A DNA stretch of 64,000 nt from Flavobacteriales bacterium (lineage in GTDB: Bacteria; Bacteroidota; Bacteroidia; Flavobacteriales_C; GCA-002722245), in contig PBLA01000027.1 of assembly GCA_002722245.1 (NCBI GenBank), positions 62,001-126,000 on the forward strand, read 5' to 3'. This document shows positions 1 through 9,216 of the stretch, in pieces. Numbering within the stretch: the first letter of the stretch is position 1; every line of letters begins with the position of its first letter. The notes under the pieces are model-generated. The model was given only the letters and a program-made list of their open reading frames with translations. It searched no databases and was not told where the DNA came from. Position numbers and translations under genes: made by a program.

Positions 1-62
1 TAACTGGAATCATTGCGATCTTTTTCTTTGAACAAGCTCAAAGAGTAAAGGCGCAACTTTAA
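1..62 (+). CDS. C-terminal tail of a membrane protein (partial)
   Basis: The frame read from position 3 stays open to a TAA at 60-62 and gives a short hydrophobic stretch (GIIAIFFF) followed by a charged tail (EQAQRVKAQL). It looks like the last transmembrane helix and cytosolic end of an integral membrane protein. The stop lies 10 bases before the Wzz-like gene, and an O-antigen polymerase follows, so a polysaccharide flippase or another polysaccharide-assembly membrane protein is the best guess. That guess is context only: about 19 residues are too few to assign a family. Confidence 0.5.
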   Translation, partial: TGIIAIFFFEQAQRVKAQL

Positions 63-72
63 AAAAGAAAGC

Positions 73-1032
73 ATGAAAAAGTATTTTGAAAATGATGAAA
101 TTCTTGGTTTGCTCTGGAGGTGGAGAAAACCATTACTTATAGTTTTTGTTGTTTCGTTTCTTGGCGCAGCAATTTTTTCCTCTCCTATTTTCATAAAACC
201 AAAATTCAAATCTTTCGCCAGAGTTTATCCTACAAACCTGAAAAAATATTCTGAAGAGTCGCCTACCGAGCAGATGATTCAGTTGTTAGAGTCTGATGCA
301 ATTAGAGATAAAGTATGTGAAAAATTTCAGCTGGATACAATTTTTGATATTGAAAAGGATGATCCTCATTATCGAGATTTAATGTATAAAGAATATTCAG
401 ATCATGTTCAATTTCAAAAAACAAAGTTTGAGTCTGTGGAAATCGAGGTGTTGAGTACAAATCCTAAGGTAGCTTATGAGGCGGTGAAATCTATTATTGA
501 TTTGTACAATGTGGAGGTAAAGCGACTACAAGATGAAAAGTTGATAGAGGCTGTTAATACAGTAAAGGAGATGATGGAGCAAAAAAGAGAGGAGAGAGAT
601 CGTTTGGAAGAAAGATTAGGTGTTTTACGAAAAGAGTATGGTATACTTGATTATAAAAGTCAGGTTAAAAATTTATCGAAAGAATACTATAAAATGTTAG
701 CGAAAGGAAATTCTTCTCCTGGAAAGGTTCAAAAAGTAAAAGATGAGCTAGATAATTTAAAGCAAAAGGGAGTTGAATATGAAAATTTATCTGGACGATT
801 ATGGAGTGCTCGAGATTCCTATAACAGTTATAAATTAAAGTATGAAGAACATGTTAAAGAATTAAATAGAAAGAAGGAATACGCTGTAAATATTGTAAAC
901 CCATATGAAGCAGATAAAAAAACGTATCCGATTCGATGGCTTATTGTGGTAGTGTCTGTTGCTATCTCTTTGTTTGGTGCACTAGGATTAGTTTCCTTTT
1001 TAGATAGACTTGAGCGTAAAAAAGTAGCTTAG
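73..1032 (+). CDS. Wzz/chain-length-determinant-like polysaccharide protein
   Basis: A 319-residue inner-membrane protein with the Wzz topology: a short cytosolic N-terminus, a transmembrane helix at about residues 20-40, a long periplasmic region that is heavily charged and coiled-coil-like at about 150-275, and a second helix at about 287-309 just after a Pro-containing stretch (NPYEADKKTYP). Proteins of this family set the length of surface polysaccharide chains by contacting the polymerase. There is no cytosolic kinase domain, unlike the Wzc-type protein at 46700-49093. It is followed after a single base by an O-antigen polymerase/ligase gene, which supports the role. The exact polysaccharide is unknown. 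Confidence 0.8.
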   Translation: MKKYFENDEILGLLWRWRKPLLIVFVVSFLGAAIFSSPIFIKPKFKSFARVYPTNLKKYSEESPTEQMIQLLESDAIRDKVCEKFQLDTIFDIEKDDPHYRDLMYKEYSDHVQFQKTKFESVEIEVLSTNPKVAYEAVKSIIDLYNVEVKRLQDEKLIEAVNTVKEMMEQKREERDRLEERLGVLRKEYGILDYKSQVKNLSKEYYKMLAKGNSSPGKVQKVKDELDNLKQKGVEYENLSGRLWSARDSYNSYKLKYEEHVKELNRKKEYAVNIVNPYEADKKTYPIRWLIVVVSVAISLFGALGLVSFLDRLERKKVA

Positions 1033-1033
1033 T

Positions 1034-2470
1034 TTGTTAGATTCTGCAAAAAAAATATGGTTTTACAGTCTTAGTATTCTTTTTATTGTTGCTAATGGTG
1101 CTTTGTTGTATAATGAACGATATGAATTATTAGGTTTTCCTGTTTTAATTTTTCTTGTTTATCTCGCTGTTTTTAAGTTGGATGTGTTGTATTACATTGT
1201 TATGTTCCTTGTGCCTTTGTCGGTTAATCTCGATGATGCGGGAATAGATTTGGGGATCGGTATTGCTTTACCTACTGAGCCGCTCATAGTAGGGATGATG
1301 ATTATGTTCATTTTAAAACTTTTTTTTGATGGTGGTTTTGAAAAATCGGTCATTAAACATCCTGTTTCTCAATTAATTCTCTTTCATATTGCTTGGATTG
1401 CATTAACTGCTATCACGAGTTCAGACCCTATTGTTTCGATAAAGTTTCTACTTAGTAGAATATGGTTTGTGAGTGTTTTTTATTTCATAGCCTCCCAAGT
1501 ATTAAAATCGCCTGAGAATCAACGTAAAATGGTTTGGTTATATATTTTAGGATTTTTACCCGTGTTAATATATACCTTCAGTGAGCATGCTGTCCGAAAT
1601 TTTGATCAGGCTAGCGCCAATTGGGTAATGAATCCATTTTTTAATGATCATACTTCCTATGGTGCCTGTTTAGCAATGGTGATTCCTTTCCTTCTATGGC
1701 AGTGTTTTTCGCCTCGTATAGAGGGAGTTAAACGACTATTGATTTTTGTGTTAACCATTATATTTGCGGTTGCATTAATTTTATCTTACACGCGAGCTGC
1801 ATGGGTAAGTTTGGTAGGAGCTTTAGGAGTGTTTATAATTTTAAGGTTTAAAATAAAATCTTGGATTGTGTTATCGAGTGCGTTTACTGTATTTGTATTG
1901 TTGTATTCAACGCTTGATTCTTTATTAATTAATATGGAACAAAACAAGCAAGATTCATCTTCAAACCTAACCGAACATGTGGAGTCGATTTCTAATGTAA
2001 GTTCCGATGCTTCTAATCTCGAACGAATAAACCGATGGAAATCTGCCTGGGAAATGTTTCAAGATAAACCTCTTTTTGGATTTGGACCAGGGACCTATGC
2101 ATTTGAATACGCCCCTTATCAACAGAGTAAAGACAAAACAATCATAAGCACCAATGCAGGAGATGGAGGTAATGCTCATAGTGAGTACCTTGGGCCATTG
2201 TCTGAGCAAGGTTTGATTGGCTCGCTTTTAATGATTTCCATTGTAATAAGTGTCATTATTGCTGGAGTGCGCGTGTATAAAAGTAATTTACCCAAGGAGT
2301 CACGAATGATCGGCTTATCGGTTTTTTTAGGATTAATTACGTATTATTTGCACGGGATTTTAAATAACTTTTTGGATACGGATAAGGCCTCTGCCTTGTT
2401 TTGGGGATTCTCGGTTATTATACTCATTCTTGACATTCAATCAAGAAATTTTGAAAAGGAACAGGTTTAA
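1034..2470 (+). CDS. O-antigen ligase/polymerase family protein (Wzy_C)
   Basis: A 478-residue polytopic inner-membrane protein with about 10-12 hydrophobic helices. The Wzy_C region (about residues 235-400) shows the family pattern: SYTRAAW at 251-257 within a helix, then the large periplasmic loop with RINRWKSAWEMF, PLFGFGPGTY and AHSEYL (381-386) before the next helix. Such enzymes join polysaccharide repeat units or ligate glycan to a lipid or protein acceptor, and sequence alone does not separate polymerase from ligase. The start is a TTG one base after the stop of the Wzz-like gene, so the two are probably translationally coupled. The gene ends four bases from a convergent hydrolase gene. 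Confidence 0.85.
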   Translation: MLDSAKKIWFYSLSILFIVANGALLYNERYELLGFPVLIFLVYLAVFKLDVLYYIVMFLVPLSVNLDDAGIDLGIGIALPTEPLIVGMMIMFILKLFFDGGFEKSVIKHPVSQLILFHIAWIALTAITSSDPIVSIKFLLSRIWFVSVFYFIASQVLKSPENQRKMVWLYILGFLPVLIYTFSEHAVRNFDQASANWVMNPFFNDHTSYGACLAMVIPFLLWQCFSPRIEGVKRLLIFVLTIIFAVALILSYTRAAWVSLVGALGVFIILRFKIKSWIVLSSAFTVFVLLYSTLDSLLINMEQNKQDSSSNLTEHVESISNVSSDASNLERINRWKSAWEMFQDKPLFGFGPGTYAFEYAPYQQSKDKTIISTNAGDGGNAHSEYLGPLSEQGLIGSLLMISIVISVIIAGVRVYKSNLPKESRMIGLSVFLGLITYYLHGILNNFLDTDKASALFWGFSVIILILDIQSRNFEKEQV

Positions 2471-2474
2471 TTTT

Positions 2475-3392
2475 TTAGCGGGTACTCGACTTATTTAAAA
2501 ATTCAAGAATTACATTAAGATATTCTTTCCCTCCAATTTGATGAAGATTCAAATGACCGGCTTCATTAATTTCCAAGTGAGTTACATTCTTAATTTTTTT
2601 TGCATTCTTTTGGGCGTGAAACAGTGGGATTCGTTGGTCTCTTTTCCCATGCGCCAGTAGAACTGGAGACTCTATTTGGTTGCAATAATGAGATGGATTA
2701 ACACTATCTGAAGGGAAACCTGCCAATTCAGATGCTTTATCTATACAAAAGGGAAATATTTTTTGTGTAATGAATGATTGAGTTGATATTCCTGTTAATC
2801 GGGAGAAATAATGAGTGCATACGGCTTTAAAATTATAAAATGTACTTTCTATTATACCAAATTTTATTCTATGGTCATATGCCATAGCCTGCAGACCAAT
2901 AGCTCCCCCCAATGATTGACCAAAGACTCCAATTCTCGAGCATCCTTTTTTTTCAAGTTCATCAATGAGTAGATGAATGTCTTTTTTTTCATGGTATCCA
3001 AAAGAGCAATAGGTACCTTCACTCATTCCATGTCCTCTGAGGTCAATTGCTACAAATTGATAGCCATGATCGAATAACCACTTACCTAATGATAAAAAAG
3101 ACTCTTTTCTAGATCGTATGCCGTGCAATAGGATTATTGTTCCTTTGCATAGTGTTGGACGATCTGAAATAAATCCTTCAAGCTTTAACTGATCCTCAGA
3201 GTACCAATTAAAGTAATGGCCTTTATTAGATTTAAAGAAGAGATCTTTTAGTGGTTCTACCTCTGTTCCAACGATAGGGGGTTGAACCTGAACAATCATT
3301 CTGGGTGTTAGCCAATAGGTAATCAAAAAGAAAAGCGCTCCCAAAATTATAAAGAGCAAAAAAAACGTTTTAAATCGCTTAATCATTTTCAT
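2475..3392 (-). CDS. Membrane-anchored alpha/beta hydrolase
   Basis: 305 residues with one N-terminal membrane helix (about 8-27), then an alpha/beta-hydrolase fold. Visible elements are the oxyanion segment LLHGIR (88-93), the nucleophile elbow GQSLGG with Ser160, an acid in HGKRDQ (Asp252) and His280 in EAGHLNLH. This is the layout of the BEM46/YqkD-like serine hydrolases, which have broad esterase or amidase activity and usually no known substrate. The catalytic domain is probably outside the cytosol or bound to the membrane surface. It converges on the polymerase gene with a four-base gap and seems to be a single-gene unit. Confidence 0.8.
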   Translation of the reverse strand: MKMIKRFKTFFLLFIILGALFFLITYWLTPRMIVQVQPPIVGTEVEPLKDLFFKSNKGHYFNWYSEDQLKLEGFISDRPTLCKGTIILLHGIRSRKESFLSLGKWLFDHGYQFVAIDLRGHGMSEGTYCSFGYHEKKDIHLLIDELEKKGCSRIGVFGQSLGGAIGLQAMAYDHRIKFGIIESTFYNFKAVCTHYFSRLTGISTQSFITQKIFPFCIDKASELAGFPSDSVNPSHYCNQIESPVLLAHGKRDQRIPLFHAQKNAKKIKNVTHLEINEAGHLNLHQIGGKEYLNVILEFLNKSSTR

Positions 3393-3460
3393 TTTAGTGA
3401 ATGTAACTAAAACAAAAAAGGAGGGAAAGCGGTTTAAGATAGTTTAAGAAATAAGTATGA

Positions 3461-4267
3461 TTAGAGGGTTAAATCAATTTCAATCGTACCTTCATTAATG
3501 GTGTTTGAAGGTTCATATTCAATACTTTTTGCTTGTTGAATAGCAATATTAATTAAACAGGGATCTTGAGAAGTGCCTCCTCTGTCAGCAGCATAAATTA
3601 CTTTTCCTGCTCGATCAATTTTAATGTAAATTTTGATAATACCTGTTTTGGTACATCTGTTTTCTTTCAAATTTAGATTTACAGGTTTTCTATTATCAAT
3701 TACCCATTGATCGCCTGTTCCACCTGCACCGGATGGACCACTTACTGCTCCACCTGATCCAGCACCCGGACCAGGTGAGGAAGAGGCTCCTGGACCCGAA
3801 CTTGGATCGCCTATTTTTGGCGTGCCACCACCTGATGGGAGGTTTTTCAACCAACTTGAAACTTCAGGCTTTACCTCTTTTGTAGGTTGTTTTTCTTCTG
3901 GTTTCTCCACCGAAGGAGTATCTTTTTTCTTGGCGATTTTATCATCTTCATTCAGGGAAATATCGCTTAAGTCATCCGTGATTGTTTGAGATTCTTCTTG
4001 AACTGTTTCTGGTGGAGGAGTTTGTTCAACAGGTGGTGTGATATCTGTGTTTTGTACTTTGGATGCCAGTTCAGTGTTGTCCATACCATCAAGTTCCCAA
4101 CCTATTTCAATTACGCCTGGTATTGGATCAATTTTATCCATTTTATAGGCACAAAGAAGAAGTATAAGAATAACATGAACAACTGTTGTAATAATTGCTC
4201 CTTTACGTTTTCTGTTTTTTACCTCTTGTTTTGATTCCATTTTACTTTGTACCGGCTTCCGTTGCAA
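3461..4267 (-). CDS. TonB-family energy transducer
   Basis: 268 residues: a basic N-terminus, a single membrane anchor (about 23-41), a long Pro/Glu/Lys periplasmic linker, a Gly/Ser/Pro-rich stretch (about 145-180), and a C-terminal domain with a TonB/TolA-like beta-alpha-beta look (GIIKIYIKIDRAGKVIYA ... IAIQQAKSIEYEP). TonB-type proteins pass proton-motive energy from ExbB/ExbD to outer-membrane transporters. The start overlaps the end of exbD by 26 bases and the three genes run exbB-exbD-tonB. The C-terminus contains two cysteines (in NRCTK and QDPCLI), a possible disulfide, as is common in Bacteroidota transducers of this type. Confidence 0.8.
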   Translation of the reverse strand: MQRKPVQSKMESKQEVKNRKRKGAIITTVVHVILILLLCAYKMDKIDPIPGVIEIGWELDGMDNTELASKVQNTDITPPVEQTPPPETVQEESQTITDDLSDISLNEDDKIAKKKDTPSVEKPEEKQPTKEVKPEVSSWLKNLPSGGGTPKIGDPSSGPGASSSPGPGAGSGGAVSGPSGAGGTGDQWVIDNRKPVNLNLKENRCTKTGIIKIYIKIDRAGKVIYAADRGGTSQDPCLINIAIQQAKSIEYEPSNTINEGTIEIDLTL

Positions 4268-4652
4268 TAACCACTTTTTTATAGCCTAGATTTTTAATGT
4301 CTGCAAATAATGAAACTCCTTTTTCTAGAGGAATTCCTCCATCTGCTTCTAGTTTAATGGCAGGTTGTTTACCCTCTGGAAAAACTTTTGTTCCCAAATT
4401 AGAAAGTAATAAATCATAAGACATTTTTACTTGATCCAAATAGTAATTTCCATCTAAATCAATTGATACTACAATCTTTGGAACATTTCTATCTTTTGTG
4501 TTTTGGTGGGTGTTTGGTAAATCTACACCTATTCCAGGTGGAGTAACAAACGTAGAAAGGACAATGAAAAAGATCAATAAAAGAAAGACAATGTCGGTCA
4601 TACTCGACATGTTAAAAGTAGCATCAACTTTTTTTCTTGTTCTCGTTTTCAT
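4242..4652 (-). CDS. exbD: Biopolymer transporter ExbD
   Basis: 136 residues with the ExbD/TolR plan: a short cytosolic N-terminus, one membrane helix (about 20-37), and a small periplasmic domain. The proton-carrying aspartate is Asp20 in SSMTDIVFLLLIFFIV, at the usual place at the start of the helix. With ExbB it forms the proton channel that energises the TonB protein encoded next. It begins one base after exbB and overlaps the tonB start, which indicates one transcript. TolR would be the main alternative, but the TonB-like partner downstream favours ExbD. Confidence 0.88.
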   Translation of the reverse strand: MKTRTRKKVDATFNMSSMTDIVFLLLIFFIVLSTFVTPPGIGVDLPNTHQNTKDRNVPKIVVSIDLDGNYYLDQVKMSYDLLLSNLGTKVFPEGKQPAIKLEADGGIPLEKGVSLFADIKNLGYKKVVIATEAGTK

Positions 4653-4653
4653 C

Positions 4654-5403
4654 TTATTGCGCTGGTTCGTTAAGCAAATCCATGAATTCTAATGAGGAAT
4701 CTTCCATTTTGTGCACTACTTTGTCTACTTTAGCAACGAGTAGGTTGTACCCTAAATAGGCAACAATCCCAACAATTAATCCAGCAACGGTTGTTGTCAT
4801 AGCATACATAATACCTTCAGACAAATCTCCAATTTCAACTCCTGAATCTTTCGCTCCGTCCGCCATTTTATGAAACGTATTCATCATTCCTAGTACCGTT
4901 CCCAAAAATCCAATCATTGGAGCAGCTCCGGAAATTGTGGCTAAGATGGAAAGGTTTTTCTCCATATTTGAAACTTCTAATGTGGCCACATTGTCAATTG
5001 ATGTACTAATGTCCTCCAAAGGTCTTCCCAAACGCGATATCCCTTTATGTAACATTCTACCCACAGGTGTGTTTTCTTGAGAACAGATGATTTTCGCTTC
5101 ATTAATTTTTCCTTGTGAAACATTATTTTTCAAATTATTCATAAAGGAGGTGTCAATTTTATTTGCTTTTTGAATAGCGAAATACCTTTCCACCCATATG
5201 TAAACAGCGATTACTGATAACACAAATAAGGGCACCATAATTGGCCAAGAATCAATGATTAAATCAATGATTAGAATACCTTCGGATGTGGCCGTTTCTG
5301 TTGTGTTTTCTATCCCTGAGGTTATTGCGTTTTCCGCAGTTGAAATTGTGTTTTCAGCGTCTCCTGTAATGTTTAATTGCAATTTAAATAAGTCCCTTAA
5401 CAT
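4654..5403 (-). CDS. exbB: MotA/TolQ/ExbB proton channel protein
   Basis: 249 residues. After an N-terminal segment of about 45 residues rich in Thr/Glu/Ala there are three membrane helices (about 49-68, 150-172 and 195-220). The conserved ExbB core GAAPMIGFLGTVLGMMNTFHKMA and the following GIMYAMTTTVAGLIVGI are present. It forms the pentameric stator-like channel with ExbD and drives TonB-dependent uptake. It is the first gene of the exbB-exbD-tonB unit, with about 80 bases separating it from the terminator of the upstream nhaD gene. The polar N-terminal extension before the first helix is longer than in E. coli ExbB. Confidence 0.9.
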   Translation of the reverse strand: MLRDLFKLQLNITGDAENTISTAENAITSGIENTTETATSEGILIIDLIIDSWPIMVPLFVLSVIAVYIWVERYFAIQKANKIDTSFMNNLKNNVSQGKINEAKIICSQENTPVGRMLHKGISRLGRPLEDISTSIDNVATLEVSNMEKNLSILATISGAAPMIGFLGTVLGMMNTFHKMADGAKDSGVEIGDLSEGIMYAMTTTVAGLIVGIVAYLGYNLLVAKVDKVVHKMEDSSLEFMDLLNEPAQ

Positions 5404-5485
5404 AATTTTTATTATTGAAATCCAACGATGTGGAGTAAAAATTTATTGTGTAATATGAAAATAGAACAACTATGGAAGTTGTTGC

Positions 5486-5521
5486 AAAAAAAAAGGATGT
5501 TCTTTTGAACATCCTTTTTTT
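5486..5521 (-). terminator. Rho-independent terminator after nhaD
   Basis: A perfect hairpin, GGATGTTC/GAACATCC with a TTTT loop (stem arms 5495-5502 and 5507-5514), lies between an A-run and a T-run, so it could work on either strand. On the minus strand it sits 17 bases past the nhaD stop and ahead of exbB, which makes the two transcription units separate. Confidence 0.85.
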
Positions 5522-5537
5522 GAATAAGTAATTTTAT

Positions 5538-6896
5538 TTATGAAACAATAAGTATGTAAGTGGCAGCGCCAGCTACATATCCAATAATTGCCAACAAACT
5601 AATCTTTTTTAAATACCATATAAAATCGATTTTTTCTAATCCCATTACCGCAACACCAGCAGCCGATCCAATAATTAAGCAGGAACCACCCGTTCCGGCA
5701 CACAACGCCAGGAATTCCCAAAAAGATCCATTTGGCATAAAGTCAACTAAATCAGAAGCCCCCGCAATGGCCTCTGCCATTTGAGGTTTATACATACCTT
5801 GGGCAGCGGCAACTAAGGGAACATTATCTACAATAGAAGACAAAAATCCGATTGACATATTTATAGCATAATTATTTTGCAATGTGTCTTGAAGCCAAGA
5901 TGCCATTATGTTTAAATGTCCAATTTCCTGTAAAGCAGCAACAGCTAAAAGAATACCTAAGAAGAAAAGTACAGATGAGGTATCAACCTTTCTTAAAACG
6001 GAAATTACAGATAAATGCATTTTGTGTGATGTTTCTTTTTTTCGATGCATAATTTCCGTTAAAGTCCAAACAACTCCAAGTGATAACATCATTCCTGTAA
6101 AAGGAGGTAAATGAGTAGTTGCCTTAAAGATAGGTACGAATAATAGTCCACATACTCCTACTACTAAAAGAGTGATTTTTTCACCTTGTGTGGTTTCAAA
6201 TTTGTTTCCGTTTTTACTATCATCTTCAGGACGTTTTACGTCTCCTTTCATAATGAAACTTAAAACTAGAAGAGGTACTAGTAGAGCAACGAAAGAAGGA
6301 ATAATTAGGGAAGGAATAGCGATTCCCACAGGATCAGTTAATTGCTCTCCAATCCATAACATCGTTGTAGTAACATCACCTATAACGGACCATGCTCCAC
6401 CTGCATTTGCCGCAATTACTACAATCCCTGCAAACATCCATCTTGTTTGTTTATCACCAACTAGTTTTCTAAGTAATGAAATCATTACTATTGCAGTAGT
6501 AAGGTTATCTAGTAATGCGGAGAAAAAGAAAGACAATATTGCAATTGTCCACAACAATTTAACTTTATTAGTAGTTCTGATTTTATTTGTTATTAACTTA
6601 AATCCATTATGTTCGTCAATGGTTTCAACAATTGTCATAGCTCCCAATAGAAAAAGAAGTATGTTAGCTATGTCATACATGTGATGATAGAGGCCTGCAT
6701 TTCCAGAGCTTCCATGCGCAAGTACATGGTGAGCTGCGTCAGCAGATTCGTTTACATCAACTAAGAAGAAAGAATATATTGCCCAACAAATCATTCCAGT
6801 AATAAGTGCTGTCGGGGCCTTATCTATATGTATTTTATGCTCCAAGGCAATCATTAGATAACCTACGATAAAAACTACAACCATTAACATTTCCAT
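5538..6896 (-). CDS. nhaD: NhaD-type Na+/H+ antiporter
   Basis: 452 residues, almost entirely hydrophobic, with about 11-13 membrane helices, as in the NhaD/ArsB-like ion transporter superfamily. Recognisable family segments are FFFSALLDNLTTAIVM, IVVIAANAGGAWSVIGDVTTTMLW and FLSSIVDNVPLVAA, with Asn/Asp residues in the broken helices that bind the cation. It exports Na+ (or Li+) in exchange for protons, as expected of a marine or brackish organism. It is a single-gene unit with its own promoter-like -7 box at 6940-6947 and a strong terminator downstream. Confidence 0.9.
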   Translation of the reverse strand: MEMLMVVVFIVGYLMIALEHKIHIDKAPTALITGMICWAIYSFFLVDVNESADAAHHVLAHGSSGNAGLYHHMYDIANILLFLLGAMTIVETIDEHNGFKLITNKIRTTNKVKLLWTIAILSFFFSALLDNLTTAIVMISLLRKLVGDKQTRWMFAGIVVIAANAGGAWSVIGDVTTTMLWIGEQLTDPVGIAIPSLIIPSFVALLVPLLVLSFIMKGDVKRPEDDSKNGNKFETTQGEKITLLVVGVCGLLFVPIFKATTHLPPFTGMMLSLGVVWTLTEIMHRKKETSHKMHLSVISVLRKVDTSSVLFFLGILLAVAALQEIGHLNIMASWLQDTLQNNYAINMSIGFLSSIVDNVPLVAAAQGMYKPQMAEAIAGASDLVDFMPNGSFWEFLALCAGTGGSCLIIGSAAGVAVMGLEKIDFIWYLKKISLLAIIGYVAGAATYILIVS

Positions 6897-6939
6897 AAAA
6901 AGTAAATTTAAATCCCTTTCAAGGGGGTGATTTCAGCCG

Positions 6940-6947
6940 CAAAGGTA
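6940..6947 (-). promoter_or_regulatory. Bacteroidota-type -7 promoter box for nhaD
   Basis: On the minus strand this reads TACCTTTG, an exact match to the Bacteroidota primary-sigma -7 consensus TAnnTTTG. A TTTC lies near the -33 position (around 6966-6970) in place of TTTG. Transcription would start near 6934 and leave a leader of about 38 bases before nhaD. The box also argues against recQ starting as early as 6927. Confidence 0.5.
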
Positions 6948-7043
6948 ACATTCCAATATGATAGCATGAAATTATCCATCTTATTTTTTAAATATTCCCA
7001 AATTACAGAGCATGTTCACCACTTTTACGGCTATCTTTATGAG

Positions 7044-9164
7044 GTGAAAACAAAGGCACTTGAGGTATTAAAAACGGTATATGGTTTTGACAATTTTCGA
7101 CCATTACAATGGGAGATAATCGAATCTGTTTTACAGAAAAAAGATGTGCTTACTTTAATGCCAACGGGTGGAGGTAAATCGCTCTGTTTCCAAATACCTG
7201 CATTAATGAATGAAGGGGTTACTGTTGTTGTTTCTCCTTTAATTGCGTTAATGAAAGATCAGGTGGAAGGATTGATTGGTAATGGGATTTCTGCAGCTTA
7301 TCTTAATTCCTCTCAAAGTACAGTTGAGCAAGATGATATTGTTCAATTACTTAGAACAGGAAGTATTAAATTACTTTATGTTTCTCCGGAGAAATTGATT
7401 TCAGATCATTTTTTATCCTTTTTAGGAACCCTACATGTTAGTTTATTCGCTATTGATGAAGCGCATTGTATTTCGGCGTGGGGACATGACTTTCGACCTG
7501 AATATGCACAAATGGGGTTGCTTAGAAAAAAGTTTCAAGGCGTTCCTTTAATTGCATTAACTGCTACTGCTGATAAGCTAACAAGAAAAGATATTGTAGA
7601 TCAATTGGCTCTTGATCGTCCATCAATTTTTATATCATCCTTTGATCGTCCTAATTTGAGTTTAACCGTTCTTCCTGGTAAAAAAAGGTTTGAGCGAATT
7701 GTAGATTTTTTAATTGATCATAAAGGGGAGGCGGGGATCATTTATTGCTTGAGCAGAAAGAGCACAGAAAATTTAGCGACTAAATTAAAGGCTCAAGGAT
7801 TTTCAGCGATCTGTTATCATGCAGGTATGAATTCTCATGAACGGCAAAAAGCTCAAGAATATTTTATTAATGATGAAGTTAATATAGTGTGCGCAACCGT
7901 TGCTTTTGGAATGGGTATTGATAAATCAAATGTTCGTTTTGTTATTCATTATAATCTTCCAAAAAACATTAAAGGATATTACCAGGAAATCGGACGGGCT
8001 GGACGTGATGGGGTAGATGCAGATACATTGTTGTTTTACAGTTATGCTGATGTAGTTCAATTGAATCAATTTATTGAGCAATCGGGGCAAAAGGAGTTTC
8101 AAGCTGCCAAGTTGAAAAGAATGCAAGATTATACCGAGGCAAGAATTTGTAGAAGAAAGGTGCTGTTGGCTTATTTTGGTGAAGTGTTAGAAGAGAATTG
8201 TGGAAATTGTGATGTGTGTAAAAATCCACCTCAAATCTTTGATGGAACTCGTATTGCTCAAATGGCCTTAAGTGCTATTGCCCGAGTGAACGAGCAAGAA
8301 CCTGTTGGGGTAATTATTGAAATTATAAAGGGAAGTTCTCGCTCAGAAATCTATGAAAAGGGCTATCATGAACTTAAAACATTTGGTGTAGGGGATTCAT
8401 ACACTTTTAAAGAATGGCAAAATTTTATGCTACAACTTTTGAGTTTGGGATATTTTGAGGTTGCCTATGATGATTACAACAAGCTTCGCTTAACAGCGTT
8501 AAGTAGAGATGTGCTTTTTGAAGGGAAACGTGTGGAATTGGTCGATGCGCAAGAAATGGAAAAACAATTGGAGAAATCAAGAGCAGTTTCTAAGCCTCAA
8601 GAACTTACTTTAAATGAGGAACTATTTGAAATATTAAGATCGGTTCGATCCCGTTTAGCGAGAGAGTATGGTATTCCGCCTTATTTAATTTTTAGTGATG
8701 CTACTCTTAAGTCGATGACTGGAAAACAACCAGGTTCAAAAAAGGAGATGTTGAATGTGAGTGGTGTAGGAGAACATAAATTAGATAAGTATGGGGAGGA
8801 TTTTCTTAATGTCATACAAGATTTTACAAGTAAGAATAAAAAGAAGAAAGGAGATTCTTACAAGGAAACACTTCATATGTTGTTAAAAGGCATGAGTATT
8901 GTTGAGGTTTCAAATGAAAGAAATTTAAAAGAAGCTACAATTTACAGCCATTTAATACAATTATTTAAAACGGGAGAGTTAACAGATATTAGTCAGTTTA
9001 TCCCTTTCGATGAATATCAGAAAGTACGAGATTACTTGAATCATTATCCTTTCGAAGGTAAGGTAAAACCGATCTTCTTGGCATTGAATGAAAAGGTGAG
9101 TTATGAAAAGATTCGATTAATTGTGGAGGTGTGGAAATTGAACAATGTATCGATTGATAACTAG
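7044..9164 (+). CDS. recQ: ATP-dependent DNA helicase RecQ
   Basis: A 3'-5' superfamily-2 helicase for recombination and stalled forks. From the GTG at 7044 it has about 706 residues: Walker A TGGGKS (41-46), DEAH (138-141), the helicase C-lobe with GRAGRDG, a four-cysteine zinc site (Cys369, 386, 389, 392), an RQC region, an HRDC domain (about 525-595) and a C-terminal helical extension. The frame is open back to a GTG at 6927, but the extra 39 residues do not resemble RecQ and cover the nhaD promoter. I therefore prefer 7044, which puts KTKALEVLKTVYGFDNFRPLQ at the N-terminus as in the family. An ATG at 6966 is another option. Confidence 0.93.
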   Translation: MKTKALEVLKTVYGFDNFRPLQWEIIESVLQKKDVLTLMPTGGGKSLCFQIPALMNEGVTVVVSPLIALMKDQVEGLIGNGISAAYLNSSQSTVEQDDIVQLLRTGSIKLLYVSPEKLISDHFLSFLGTLHVSLFAIDEAHCISAWGHDFRPEYAQMGLLRKKFQGVPLIALTATADKLTRKDIVDQLALDRPSIFISSFDRPNLSLTVLPGKKRFERIVDFLIDHKGEAGIIYCLSRKSTENLATKLKAQGFSAICYHAGMNSHERQKAQEYFINDEVNIVCATVAFGMGIDKSNVRFVIHYNLPKNIKGYYQEIGRAGRDGVDADTLLFYSYADVVQLNQFIEQSGQKEFQAAKLKRMQDYTEARICRRKVLLAYFGEVLEENCGNCDVCKNPPQIFDGTRIAQMALSAIARVNEQEPVGVIIEIIKGSSRSEIYEKGYHELKTFGVGDSYTFKEWQNFMLQLLSLGYFEVAYDDYNKLRLTALSRDVLFEGKRVELVDAQEMEKQLEKSRAVSKPQELTLNEELFEILRSVRSRLAREYGIPPYLIFSDATLKSMTGKQPGSKKEMLNVSGVGEHKLDKYGEDFLNVIQDFTSKNKKKKGDSYKETLHMLLKGMSIVEVSNERNLKEATIYSHLIQLFKTGELTDISQFIPFDEYQKVRDYLNHYPFEGKVKPIFLALNEKVSYEKIRLIVEVWKLNNVSIDN

Positions 9165-9165
9165 C

Positions 9166-9198
9166 AAAAAAAAGAGAAGTTAAAACTTCTCTTTTTTT
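9166..9198. terminator. Bidirectional terminator between recQ and the DUF3127 gene
   Basis: Stem AGAGAAGT/ACTTCTCT (9173-9180 and 9185-9192) with a TAAA loop, flanked by an A-run on the left and a T-run on the right. It sits directly between two convergent genes and should stop transcripts from both sides. Confidence 0.8.
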
Positions 9199-9216
9199 GA
9201 TTCGCTATGTATAAAT

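Noticed and set aside
6172-6684. Long frame of 170 codons opposite nhaD
   Set aside because: It is antisense to well-conserved NhaD sequence and has the Ser/Thr/Pro/Ile bias of a shadow frame.
6927-7043. N-terminal extension of recQ from a GTG at 6927
   Set aside because: The extra residues do not resemble RecQ and the DNA carries the -7 box of nhaD on the other strand.
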